From Siderastrea siderea (Eukaryota; Cnidaria; Anthozoa; Scleractinia; Rhizangiidae): 64,000 bases of DNA. This document shows, in pieces, positions 46,641 through 57,265 of the stretch (its first letter is position 1; every line of letters begins with the position of its first letter). Under the pieces are notes generated by a model. That model was not told the DNA's origin and did no database searches. It worked only from the letters and a program-made list of their open reading frames with translations. The DNA is taken from the NCBI GenBank assembly GCA_964030785.1, contig OZ034967.1, positions 60,307,212 to 60,371,211 on the forward strand. Reading direction: 5' to 3'. Made by a program: the position numbers and the translations under genes.

Positions 46641-47674
46641 AAACTTTCCAAGCTCAGCTCTTCAAGCTACATTCGATGCCTTACTGCTTACTTAACTACA
46701 CTCCTGTTACAACTTGGAGGGAAAACTGTGCCTTGGGTCACGTGATAGCCTTAAAACACCATTTTTTGGGATGACACGAATCAAAGCCATTTTTTTCATT
46801 TTTCTAATTTAACTCGAAAAATAGAAAATGAAAACTTGATAAACATCAAAGCTATTTTTCCATTTTTCTGATTTTAGTCAAAAATTAAAAAAATGAATAA
46901 GAAATGGCCATAATTTGTATTTTTCGATTAAGCCCTCAACAATGAAAAATGAAATGAACTATCGATACATCTTCTTTTTATCCATTTTTCTAATTTAAGG
47001 TCAAAAAATGCAAAAATGGATAGACGGTACAGTAATTTTTATTTTTCCATTTTCTTAATTCACTCAAAAATCGGAAAAGAACAATTTCGATTTTTCTTTT
47101 TTTTAATAAGGAACGGAAAATTAAAAAAAAATAGAAAATAAATCAAGAACATTCCATTTTTCCATTTTTTTAACTAGGCTAAAAAAACGTAAAACGAAAA
47201 ATAGCAAAAACGTGCTTTTTATAAGTCGACAGTATTTTTTAATTTTTTAAAGTCGACATCAAATTAGAAAAATGGAAAAATGCAGCGTTTTTATCATAGT
47301 TTTCTTATTTAATTTTATTCCATTTTAATTAAAAATAGCAAAATACTATGAAGTTGAATGAAAATTGGCTTTTTCATTTTTTGAGAAAAATAGAAAAACG
47401 GTTTGGCGGAATCGTGCACGGACCTAGTTAGTGTACCGTGTAGTTAACTACAGTTTACTATGTGTTTTTGTAATGTAACATGGCAATGTAAGACTATGTA
47501 CTGTTGTGGTGCAGTTAATAAAGTTTATTGCATTAAAAAAAAAGAATCAATCTGCCACTGGAAGCTTCAAAGATTCCCAACGAACGTACTTGTTGAAATA
47601 AAAAATAATTAAGCATATTAATCAGGAAGCATATTTATTTAAAAAATCAATTACTGGTTTGTTTTATTTTTCAG

Positions 47675-50439
47675 GGAATCTAACTTGAAACTGAAGTTGA
47701 GTTAAAAGCTACAGACAAATTTGAATGTTTGAAGAATGCTGCATGTTTCCTTTCAGAAGTCTATATTTCTTTTTATCCAAGTTGCCCTGTTCGATTTTGT
47801 CCTGCAAACTAAGGCAGACGGAATTAGAAGTTGTACGAATTTCACTTACTGTATCGACAGCTATGCTGACATTTATAGATCTCTAACATCGGAGGATAAC
47901 AGTTTTAACATTGAATCCGCTTTGTATCCAGCAATGATGCCATCATCTCTTGTTGTCAAAGTACAAATCTTTGGACCCAATTATACGTCTGTCGCAAATT
48001 ACACTTGGACTATCAACTGCTTGTATGTTGCATTCCCAGCTGAAGTTCTGCAAGTGTTGTCTTTTGGCTCAATTCTTGTGACACCCCGCACACAGCACCT
48101 AAACGTGTGTATTCCATATTTCTGTCGGAATTTTTCATCAGTGAAGGATCAAAAAGACCTCATTGGAGGTGTATTAGCTGCGGCAAGAGTTAATCACGGT
48201 CTTTTTTGTCATGAACGTAATGAACGTTCTTTGGTTTATTTTAATTCGTATATTTTCAACTTGAATAGAAGCTGGACGGGTTCCCCCTCCGTGTTAAATC
48301 AGTTTACATTCAGTACGGAATTTCACTCCTGGGGAAGCGAGACTCACTATTTTGGTGGGCTCCTGTGAGATCCAGTGTCAGTGTACACTTTACAGCTTAG
48401 GCTCATATGTCCCTGTCAGTCACAAAAAGTGATGCTATCTAAAAATACAGCTATTACTAGAACCGATAGAAGCATGTTAAAACGAAGGAGATACCTTTAC
48501 TTTAATAGCCTACACAGCAAGCGTTTCTGTAGACTTTTCCGCACTTTTGAAGCATTTCGCTTTTTGGCCGCGAAAAATGCTTTGACGCTGATGTGGGAAG
48601 CCTATGAAAACGCTTTCTAGCCAGGGTATTATGTCTTTTATTTTCGCCTTGATGTTCTTTTCGTTATCGTGAGTTTTGGACTGTTAAGATTCATGAAAAG
48701 CTCGTCTTCCCAACAGTAATGAAGGGTTGAACGTTACTACAACTATTATTTATAGTGACACTGTGATTTTTGGGCTAAAAGGTTTATACTCAGTTCTTGG
48801 TTTCAAGCACTTTATAAAGTCTAATTTCCACTAATTGTAAAACCAACGCACCTGTCAACAACGGCCAAGATTTTTCGTCCTGGCCGACTTTGATTTCCCG
48901 GCATGAATTTACTCTAACTGGAACATTTTCACGGCGACCACCTAGCTCGCTCTCGAAGGAATACATCGCCTACCCTCAGCCTAATCTCTCCATAAACGGC
49001 AACATAATCAACAAAATGTGCGAAGTAATGCTCATTTGCTGAGCACAAGGTCATGAAACTCGGAATTTCGAGTCACCTACCTGCTAACTATTAGCCTGCG
49101 TGACATGTATTAAAAGGGAAGGGAGATTAGAAAGCGCGTGACGCGAGCGGCCAACTTGAGGAAAGAGAAAGGTGCTCTTGAGTCCCTGTTTTCCTCCTCT
49201 TTCGGTGATTGCCACGCAGGCTAATATTTTTTTCGAGTCAGTTCTTTTCAAGGCAAATATTAAAAGCAAACAGGTGAATATAGCAAGTAAATTTTAATAA
49301 TCCTTACCAAATATTTCGCCAGTTGAGTATAACTAAAATGAAGGGTTGTGCGCCTTTAAGCCTGCCGTATTGCCAGTAAAAATGTGTTTTTTAGGCAAGA
49401 CGCGTTGTACTGTTTTCAGTTTTGCACGTAACATTGTTGTTTTGCGGAACGCAGTAAACAAAGACCGTCCCGTGTAACATGAAAGGAAGACAAACCACGT
49501 CCACATGCCTTTGGGAACTTTAATGTTAGTTTATGTTAATTTTGTTTCAGCTTCAAGATCTGGCCGTGAGCCCAGGAAAACGGGATCCAAGACTAAACAC
49601 AGCTGAGTGTGTTATAGAGGGACACGAACCAGACATAAAGGCTACAGGACGCAGTCCGTACATTAAAGCAATTTTATGGTGTTCTTTTATGTTCACAGTC
49701 CCAGCTGGCCCCTATTTAGCCTTTGTAATTCTGGATGTTCTAAAAAAGCGTTCAAATCGGCTGGATGCTTCTCTTTTTAGCTGGTGTAGATGTAAGTGTG
49801 GCCAATCTTGTCAAACACGGCAAGACCCTCTGACAAGCTCTATAATTTCTGTATTTTTTTACCTTGTTTTCTATAGAGTGTGGAATTTTGGTGTTTGTTA
49901 TTGTACGGTTAGCGTCCGGGAATGCTCCATTTGATAGCTACATTATTTTTGGGCTCTTGGTTACAGAAGGAGCTGTGTTAAGTTGCTTCAAATCTCCTGG
50001 CTGTTGCACATGTGACAGCCTTGCAAATTTCATCACAGGAATAAGCACAAACCTAAGTGTTTACCATTTCTGTTGGTTAGTGATCGGCGTTATGATAAAC
50101 CCAACTTGGGGCTTAGCAGTTTTATTGATAGTCTACTTTTTTGTCTCTGCCTTGACGTTTGCAATTTACAAGATTTTTGACGTAGAAGAATGCTGTGACT
50201 TCAAGTATTTCATCAAATGTGTGGTTAGTTTCTGTGGTGTTTGTTCGCTTGTTGTATCAGCGGTTTTGACTGGACAGTCATTCTATGGAAGGGAGACTGC
50301 AGATGATGTCATGAAAACTGTGCTGTTATATGTTAGCAGTGGTTTAATTTCTTGGATGTCCTGGAAGCAGCTCTCTCTTCAGAGAAATGGAGAAAGAAGT
50401 GAGGAGGAAAATGCAATAGAACTTGGTAAGAGAGAATAG
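47675..50439 (+). CDS. B2: secreted-ectodomain multi-pass membrane protein
   Basis: Exon 2 (47,675 to 48,182; ATG 47,736) encodes 149 residues: signal peptide (about 1 to 27, core IFLFIQVALFDFVL), then an ectodomain with Cys 33, 39, 95, 125, 130 and N-glycosylation sites at 35, 82, 88 and 132. Its donor reads GCAAGA, a GC-AG intron, where B1 and B3 have GTAAGA. Exon 3 (49,551 to about 49,791) begins LQDLAVSPG and has one membrane segment (LWCSFMFTVPAGPYLAFVIL). The last exon (about 49,877 to 50,439) holds five or six more, including SYIIFGLLVTEGAVLSC and VVSFCGVCSLVVSAVL. It ends in an acidic cytosolic-type tail. I do not recognise the family; a receptor-like or channel-like role is speculation. 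The exon 3-4 junction is unresolved: the obvious sites would create TAG. Confidence 0.7.
49092..49226. mobile_element. MITE with AGCCTGCGTG ends
   Basis: ATTAGCCTGCGTGAC and CACGCAGGCTAAT bound about 135 bases between exons 2 and 3 of B2. The B1 equivalent (21,744 to 21,873) has diverged ends. It was therefore present before B1 and B2 separated. Confidence 0.55.
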
Positions 50440-50494
50440 ACAAAGCGCTTGCTTTTAGTATACATTAGAAAACTGCCCTTTTCAGCGGAAGTTC

Positions 50495-50722
50495 AGTAGT
50501 TCAGAGGCGGATCCAGGAGTAAGTGGGGCAGAGGGGATTGCAGCCCCCTTTGAGCTTTTTTTTCTTTCAAATTTGACTTTCCCTTGCTCATCATAATGGG
50601 AAAATTTACCACCCAGTCTAGAACCCCTAAGGCCCAGGGACATTTGCGTCCCCCAGTACTTACACCCCTCCCCCCGCCCCCCACACACACACACCTTTCA
50701 GAAAATGCTGGATCCGCCCCTG
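50495..50722. mobile_element. MITE with GGCGGATCC ends, B2 3' flank
   Basis: CAGAGGCGGATCCAGGAG and CTGGATCCGCCCCTG are inverted. It is the same insertion as 23,155 to 23,347 downstream of B1. Its interior has an AC dinucleotide run (50,687 to 50,696) absent from B1. Confidence 0.6.
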
Positions 50723-51704
50723 TTGTTCTTGAAAACCGTTTGAAATGTGAGAAGGAAGGAAGTGTAAATGCGCAGAAAGTGGGAGCCCCCATGGTTTTCC
50801 GTTACAAATTTTTGTGAGAGAACAAAGTAGGTAAGTAAGCAAGAAAGTTAGTGGATGTCGATTGCTTTAGCTTCAAACGGGACTAATCAGTGGTGACACT
50901 TTAGTAATAAGCTTTTTACAACGGAGGAGGTGCGGTTCATCGGGATCGCTGATTTTCGCGGGAATTTAATAATAAAGCAAACAAAGATGGAAATAACACC
51001 TCCTCCCTCCGTCTACCATGAATTAATTCCAAGGTTCAACTAGAGGAGGTCCTCATGGTAAGCTGTCCCAGAATTTTGTTTTTTGTTTCTTGACTCTGAT
51101 CGATGCAGGTACAAGCACAATGATGATTTTTGTGTGTGTGTTCTCTGTTATGCTAACACGCGCTTTACTTTGTGTGTGCTCTTGTACTTGTACTTCATAT
51201 ATACTTGCGTTTGTTTTTGCGTGTCACACCTAAAAACCAGTGTTTCACGCAGACAAAATGAGAATATGAAACGGAATTTTAAAGAAACCACTAATGTGTA
51301 CCCTGCGTTGCTGGTGGGATTGTTTGCGCCAAGTTTGAGCGGAGGAGCCGCGAACGCAATGGGGAAATTTTCTCACGGCGCCCAGCCGCCAAAACGTTAC
51401 CTTTGCAGACAATACTGCCAGCTGTGCAGGCTGACTAAAATGTCTCTATTGACCCTGGTTGTAAGTTAGTGATTGACGGTTCTGAAAGTCAAGAGGATGT
51501 GACAAATCAGCTGGCGCATCACCCACAATACCTTGCGTTCTGCCAGTTCTTTCTGTGTATCTGATGGGCCAAGCCCAAAAGTGGAAATGACGACTTTTTT
51601 ATGAGTTTTCGACTACCATAAAGGCTTCTTTTATTTTAGCTGTCGGAGTCGCAAATTGACACAAGTTGGAAAGTAGCGTTAAAACCTTGCGTCTATTTTG
51701 AAAA

Positions 51705-52515
51705 TTATTATGAAGAAAAGCTGACAGTACAGCTAGAGTTACATTTACTGTATTTTTTCAATATTCTGTCATGCACGGCCCGACTTCTTCAGGGAACGAA
51801 CAAAATGAATTATACTGAAGAAAACTGTTGCAATTCAAAACACGAAGTTATGAAACATAATAAGGTTATAAGATATGATATGAAAGTTGTGGTGTCACAG
51901 TTTCTGTTGTCACATTCCGATATCCAAAAAAATAAAAATAATAATTAATAATGATCTGATAAGTGCTTCGTCCCTAATAAGGGGGACGCGCCCTCCTTTA
52001 AGAGCTCTACCAAAACTATTAAAATTAGTGCCCTAGCCCCAGTTGTTCAAAGAACGGAAAACTTTAACCACTGGATATCACGTAGTCCAGCAGGTACAAA
52101 ATGTGGGAAAATCTCTACATAGCCCTATGTTTTATGAAAAGAGCAAGAGTGTATCTAGAATGAAGTGTGTGGCTTTGCAAAAATCTGGCCAAACGTGTGA
52201 GTTGAAGGAAAATTGCTCCGTTGGATGGCGACTTATCCACTGGGTAAAGTTATCCATTCTTTGAACAATTGGGGCCTGGGCGCTAAATCGAATCATAACT
52301 GTGCGGGGCTTACTGTACCCAATATGAAAACCCCTTGTCTACCTTGGACCGTATTCCTAACACCCCTTGTAGACCCTGAAAATTAAACGCGCCTAACGGG
52401 ATATAAATGGAGTGATCTTTGTGTTTGGAAAGATATTTTCATTCGAAAAAAAAGGGGCAAAAACTGATTAAAAAACGAGTGAAATATGAAACTGAAAGCG
52501 ATGGAGCTTCTCAGC
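51705..52515. other. Spacer between B2 and B3 units
   Basis: There is no gene. A TIR element lies at 52,036 to 52,277 (annotated separately). The sequence after 52,480 begins the B3 unit. Confidence 0.5.
52036..52277. mobile_element. MITE with GCCCCAGTTGTTCAAAG ends
   Basis: GCCCCAGTTGTTCAAAGAA and its reverse complement TTCTTTGAACAATTGGGGC bound the unit, and inverted blocks around ACTTTAACCACTGGATA continue the similarity inward. The ends match a MITE type I have seen often in coral sequence. It is non-coding. Confidence 0.7.
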
Positions 52516-52699
52516 TTACAGAGCCCCGTGACCACCATATTTGGGAGGCTTGAATGTGATTGGCTGAGGGTTCCCATAGCAAATAGAAGGTGTTGGATCA
52601 ATCACCTTTTCATTGTCACGGAACACTATATCAGTCGAAACTATCACGCATTTGTCTGTGCTTCACTGGAGGTCCATTCAAACATCGGCACGAACTACT
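52516..52699 (+). promoter_or_regulatory. Promoter region and non-coding exon 1 of gene B3
   Basis: It is conserved with B1 and B2, including GTGATTGGCTGAGG (inverted CCAAT) and the donor ACTACT|GTAAGT. The next coding exon is 5.2 kb away because of transposon insertions in the intron. Confidence 0.45.
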
Positions 52700-53408
52700 G
52701 TAAGTCTCGTTAAACTTTGACATTTCAACTGCATGCTATAGTATTGGGGAATGGCTTGGTTTTACTGATGATATACAGAGTAGATCGGGGCATTCAATTC
52801 GCGTATACCGATTTGACCTTAAATTTAGTCTGATTATTATATTCAAGGAAAATTTAAAAAGTTATCTACCAAAGACGTTATCTTTTGCTAATGATATCTT
52901 TTGAAACGAACAAGAAACCTCTTTATCCTGAATTTCAGCTGAGAAGACGTACGGCTGAAAAACAAAATTCAGGCTAAATCTTCCTGTGAAATATCTGGCG
53001 TCCACTCTAAAACCCGATTTTTCAATTTAGGGACAAAAATTATTCTTTTTTTCCGGTAGTAAGCGCCAATTGTTTCTTATATTTAGTTCTTAATTTCCAA
53101 AAATTTCTTCATTTTAGCAAAATTTCTCAAAATAAGAATCCGCTAAAAATAACAAATAGTCTACAAATTTTCTTGTTTTAAACGCGGTGAAAGAGTAAAT
53201 TTTACTTGATTTCAGGCCAATTCTTTCCCTGCTAGCAGAGTTCTCTCACGGCGAGAGAAAAATGACAGGAAGGAGAGAGACCTCTGCTGACATCCGACGC
53301 GTTCTTCCATGTAGGCGCCGACCAGATTTGTGGTCGAAACTGACGGGTTTTTTCAAAACCAGTTTCCGCTACACAAGAATGCACATGCTTTGTTTCCAGC
53401 GTTTCTAA

Positions 53409-53621
53409 AAATTTCTGAGCCCATGTCCTGCCGTCGATCAGGCAATAAAATCGGCTATTTCTACACGACAAGATCAAAATATCAAGGAAATAACGTCCCT
53501 TCAGAAGAAAATTCTTGCTTTCCTTAGAAAACGCGATACAGTTGCTTGCCTTCCGACAGGCTACGGCAAATCTCTGATCTTCCAAATGGTCGTCCACGAA
53601 GCCGCTGAGTTCCAGTTTTGA
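53409..53621 (+). pseudogene. RecQ-family helicase fragment (motif I)
   Basis: The open frame between two stops reads DQNIKEITSLQKKILAFLRK, then DTVACLPTGYGKSLIFQMVV, the start of a RecQ-type helicase domain with the Walker A motif (TGYGKS). No start codon or earlier exon is seen. The frame ends at TGA 53,619 shortly before a nested element at 53,633, so the rest of the helicase is missing. RecQ helicases unwind DNA in repair. Here it is a fragment captured or carried by the MULE-like element. Confidence 0.7.
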
Positions 53622-53632
53622 AGCAAGAAAAT

Positions 53633-55273
53633 CGGGTGGTGGACAAAACACTGACGCCCAGTCCATGGACTACCTCGATTGACTACCCAAATGGACTACC
53701 CTAAAATGGACTACCCTAAAATGGACTACCCCTAAAAAATATACTATTTCGAAAGAGTACTATTAAAAGAACTGCTATTTATATACTTACATTTCACGCG
53801 CCTTCTTCAATCCGCACGGCCTCTAGCCGTTATTTTGAATAATTATACGGCTCAATGAACAACCGCTGAACGCAAAAAGCATAGACTCAAATCAAATCGC
53901 CCTTGTGAGGAACTTAAAATGTCTTAAACCAGGACTGAGGTGGTTATATTTTCTGCAGCTGAACAGCACATTTTCTTACACCTGAGCTATGGATCAAAGC
54001 AGAAAGGAGTTGCAGTTCCTCTTTCGATTCCAGATAAAATGCAAGATCTAATTTCCGGTTTCCGAGAGTCAAAGCGCTATTTGTAGCATGTGAACTCGGT
54101 ATTTTTTATCTTTTGATCTTTTAAGGCTGGTTTTCAATAGCGATGGAGTCGGAGTCGAAGTCGCAGTCGTAATCAGAAGCGTAGAGCGTTACGTTCTGAG
54201 TGAAAATCAAACAACGGAGTAAGCAGAGTGGCCTATTGCGCTTACGCTTCCGTCGCTTACGAGCTAGTGAAAACCAGATTGTCAGAGTCGAAAGCAGAAG
54301 CGGGAGGACTAAACCAATCACAAAGCGTGGGAACGAGCACTGTGATTGGTTTTTCCTTCCGCTTCTGCTTCTGACTCCGACAATATGGTTTTCACTAGAT
54401 CGCAAGAGACAGAATCGTAAGCGGAGTCGGAAGAAAATGGAAACGTTCTGATTCTTCCGACTCCGATTCCGTCGAGTTTATGACTCCGCTTACGACTCCG
54501 ATTTTCGATTTTTACTAGGTCATAAGCACTCTTACGACTCCGCCTACGACTCTGACTCCGACTCCGTCGCTAGTGAAAACCAGCCTTTACATGACTCCAT
54601 AGTCTCCTCCGCAGCCGTTCTTAGGGTAGGGTCGTCACGCCCTTAAGAAAGGCTGCGTAGGAGACGACTCCAAGACATGCCAAGACTTCACAATCGGCTG
54701 AAGAAATTGCAGCCAAGATGAAGGCAAATGCAGATGCAGATGCTACAGCGCGCCTTATGGAATTATCAATCATTCGTCACCTATAAATGGATCACAAGCT
54801 AGTTTATGAAAGGTCACACAGTAATTGTGTCAATCATGTTACTAGGGGATTCAGTCACACAAGCTCAAAGGTAACAAAATGGTGAGAATAATGGCTGAAT
54901 AATCAACCTTCAACGAACAATTTCCTCTGTAATGTTTAAGGCCATTTTTGACATAAACCTATGAACAAAAACTAGTCTGACTGGTGCTAAAAATCAAATG
55001 GAGTATACATGTAGGGGATTTTAGGCCTTCGAAACAATATATTGGGGGGATGGTAAAGAAAGAAAATGAAATGCATGACTGTATAATAGGTTTTAGTCAT
55101 ACGTTGCTTGAGTATAATCATTCAAAATGACGGCTAGAGGCTGTGCGGACGAAAACAATGTAAGTATATAATTAGCAGTTCTTTCAATAGTACTCATTCG
55201 AAATAGTATTTTTAGGGGAAGTTCATTTTAGGGTAGTCGATGGACTGGGGGTCAGTGTTTTGTCCACCACCAT
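53633..55273. mobile_element. TIR element nested in the MULE-like element
   Basis: The ends GGTGGTGGACAAAACACTG and the reverse complement bound it. Inverted similarity runs through several TGGACTACCC repeats (left arm to about 53,860, right arm from about 55,105), including GCCGTNATTTTGAAT. A clear target duplication was not found. It holds another MITE at 54,124 to 54,586 and a hairpin (GTCTCCTCCGCAGCC and GGCTGCGTAGGAGAC) at 54,601 to 54,665. Confidence 0.75.
54124..54586. mobile_element. MITE rich in GACTCCG repeats, 3-base TTA flanks
   Basis: The ends AGGCTGGTTTTCA and TGAAAACCAGCCT are inverted and flanked by TTA on both sides. The ends carry many GACTCCGACTCCG-type repeats in mirrored orientation. 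The TTA duplication points to a PIF/Harbinger-mobilised family. It has no gene, and short open frames inside are artefacts of the repeats. Confidence 0.75.
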
Positions 55274-56480
55274 TCGACTATAAACCCTGAAGCTACCGAC
55301 AAAATCACCTCAGGAAAATAAAAGGCATTTCTTTTATCCGAACATTTCGGGTTATTTCCCTTTGTTTGTCGCTGTAGTTTCAGTGAATTTGCGGATGAAA
55401 AATAGAGTATGCGGTAAAAGGTAAGATGTTTCGAATGTTTGTTTTCCTTTGAATTGTTTGAAGTTCTCTTGTAGGCTACTTAAATAGTATTTGTGACAGC
55501 CAAACAAAAAATGGGATTTCGGCCAACAGTCGACATTATTCCCTTAGCAAAATAGAAAACACTTTTTTCTCCCGAAATTTTGGAGCAGTTCTCCTCAAGT
55601 GACTGTTTTATTCATCAAAGGTCGTGATTTTTCTTTGTTCGTTTTACAAAAGCGATTATTGTTTTATTTTTTGCGCTCGCCGTGTTAAAGTTTTGGCGCC
55701 ACTATAATGACTTTTTCTTGTTATTTCCTGACATAAAGATAATACAAATCATTTACTGCGGTGTGTAGTTTTCTTGGGGAAGTACCAATTCCCCTAAATA
55801 TATTTCCTTTCTTGGTATAAAACATTTTCTTAGAATCGCCGCCAAAATTCTAGGGAAATCTACCCCGGCGCCAGACGAAAAATAGCCCACTCGCAATCAA
55901 AACCATTCTAAACACGATACCTGAAATACTTCCATTCAAATTCAAACGCTTTCCAAACTCCCATAAACGTTTCTCAGTCTTGTCTTTATGATTTCTTATC
56001 ACGCCATTAAGTTATCTGACTTTTTCTAACAGTAAGTTTGTAAACATTGGCTTTGTTTTGCTACACTCTTGTAGCGATCGCTTTCTCCATGAACACAAAC
56101 ATTCTTGCTTTCGGACCTTGTTTTCTCGTAACAATCAGTGAACCCGCGCTTCCCCTCTTCATAATCTTTACTTTTTACACAGCTGTGTCGATTCTCGTTG
56201 AAAGTCAGGCGTTCTCTCCACCAAGCGACAAACTTTCCCTTTCAGATCTCCGGAATTCAGCGAACGCTCGCCAAGTGTTCTGTCCACTTAACTTAACGTT
56301 CAATCCACGCAAAAGGCAGTTGCCGTCTTTTCCTGTATTTCCTGGCTTTACTGGTGTCCACGAAGAAAATATGTTGAGGAGTTCGTGGCATTTCCCGATA
56401 CAGCTGTCAAAGATTTCACACACCGCGCGGCCGCAGCTGCTGCCCTTTCGCGCGCAAACAAAGTGCCCAAAATTAAGGAA

Positions 56481-56676
56481 ACGCTAGCGCTAACGCTAAC
56501 GCTGCGCTACAGGAAACGCGTGGGATGGGTCGTCGGATGTCGGTTAAACGGATGTCGGTAAGGATGTCGGCACGCTAACGCTAACGCTAACGCTAGCGCT
56601 AACGCTGCGCGACAGGAAACGCGTGGGTTGGGTCGTCGGATGTCGGTTAAACGGATGTCGGTAAGGATGTCGGCAG
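56481..56676. repeat. Two-unit minisatellite with GCTAAC hexamers
   Basis: Two units of about 90 and 105 bases (from about 56,481 and 56,571) each contain (CGCTAA)n-type hexamers, then GCGCTACAGGAAACGCGTGG-like sequence and repeated GGATGTCGG motifs. They lie just inside the right end of the MULE-like element. The hexamer number differs between units (three against five). Confidence 0.75.
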
Positions 56677-56753
56677 AGGTCTCTCTGACCTCTCTCCTTC
56701 CTCTCATTTTTCTCTCGCCGTGAAAAACCTCTGCTAGCAGGGAAGCCAATTCT

Positions 56754-57265
56754 GCTCTCAATTCAAGAAATAAAAATGTCCGCTGCGATCGTGCACTACT
56801 AGTTCTTCGATCTAAATAGCAAACAATAAAAGTCGGTCAAATTACAAAAAAAAAAAAAGAAGAAGAAGGAAAGAAAAAAAAAGAAGTGCCAATCTGCACC
56901 GAATCCGGCTCTTCAGGTTTGAAATCGCCCGTGTTAACCACTCAACAAACGTGCACTCGCATACCGTAACTGGTTGAAAATTGGTCTAATTAAATACGAA
57001 CTAATACCGCGGCAAACAACACGGCAAATAATTAACTTCTGTTTAATTGTTCATGTGCAGCCACATGAGGCTGGCTGCTTCAACAAAAACAAGAGAATTC
57101 TTACTTCCTTCTCACAGATGATTCCTGTTTTCGGGGTTTGTAACCTTTCTTGGCTTGTAGGGAATGAAGATTATCTTCTTTGCTCCACGTGCTCCATTGC
57201 GAAGTCGAGCGAAGCGCGTGTTAAGAAAGCCAGCAGGTTCTTATTTTAAGACCCTATTAGGGATA
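56754..57265. other. Intron sequence of B3, unrelated to the other copies
   Basis: There is no gene. A-rich runs lie at 56,846 to 56,885. The segment up to 57,260 has no counterpart in B1 or B2, so it belongs to the insertion complex of the B3 intron. Confidence 0.4.

Larger units (their letters stand above)
43344..47424. mobile_element. 4.1-kb giant palindrome (long-TIR element)
   Basis: The sequence from 43,344 inward is repeated as the reverse complement from 47,424 inward (ends GTCCGTGCACGATTCCGCC), with arms meeting at about 45,155 and 45,236 (spacer near 80 bases). Ignoring a 0.47-kb insertion in the left arm and a 0.85-kb insertion in the right arm, each arm is about 1.34 kb and near-identical. 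TAGTTAG flanks both ends, a target duplication of 6 or 7 bases. The outer arms are very AT-rich with repeated AAAAATGGAAAAA. The inner ends are tRNA-like. There is no transposase. Confidence 0.85.
39981..47541 (+). mobile_element. Twin-primed L1/Tx1-like LINE, split by a giant palindrome
   Basis: The insertion lies in intron 1 of B2, flanked by AAGAATCAAT at 39,971 and 47,542. The part 39,986 to about 42,652 is inverted: read on the minus strand it encodes the end of an endonuclease (VNVYAQNEDDPNFF, then TDHSMVTLNI) and a reverse transcriptase, with several frameshifts. The catalytic YADD motif reads stop-ADD (TAA at 40,839 to 40,837). At 42,655 the plus strand resumes coding exactly where the inverted part stopped: both carry a peptide NFLSL, with about 25 shared bases. 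The 3' end (AATAAA, then an A-run) is at 47,518 to 47,541. The region 43,344 to 47,424 is a later insertion. Confidence 0.85.
38664..51704 (+). repeat. Tandem segmental duplication B, copy 2
   Basis: This is the second copy of the B unit. Apart from the insertion at 39,981 to 47,541 it is collinear with 18,680 to 24,303. A stretch at 51,295 to 51,450 (around CAGCCGCCAAAACG) is absent from copy 1 and may be a later small insertion. Confidence 0.9.
53225..56744. mobile_element. MULE-like 3.5-kb element with 9-base target duplication
   Basis: The ends start TTCCCTGCTAGCAGAG and are inverted over about 75 bases (including TCACGGCGAGAGAAAAATGA and a GACCTCTGC..GACATCC block). GCCAATTCT flanks both sides (53,216 and 56,745), a 9-base target duplication as in Mutator-like elements. 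It contains a RecQ helicase fragment near its left end and a nested TIR element. No MULE transposase was recognised, so it looks like a non-autonomous, gene-carrying element. Academ-type elements are an alternative. Confidence 0.7.

Noticed and set aside
54121..54451. Two open frames rich in Arg and Ser on both strands
   Set aside because: They are produced by GACTCCG repeats at the ends of a MITE and have no splice or domain support.
56205..56423. A minus-strand frame with a DGNCLLRGL motif resembling the OTU protease start, which can occur in MULEs
   Set aside because: Only one short motif matches; the downstream residues do not fit an OTU domain and no exon signals support it.
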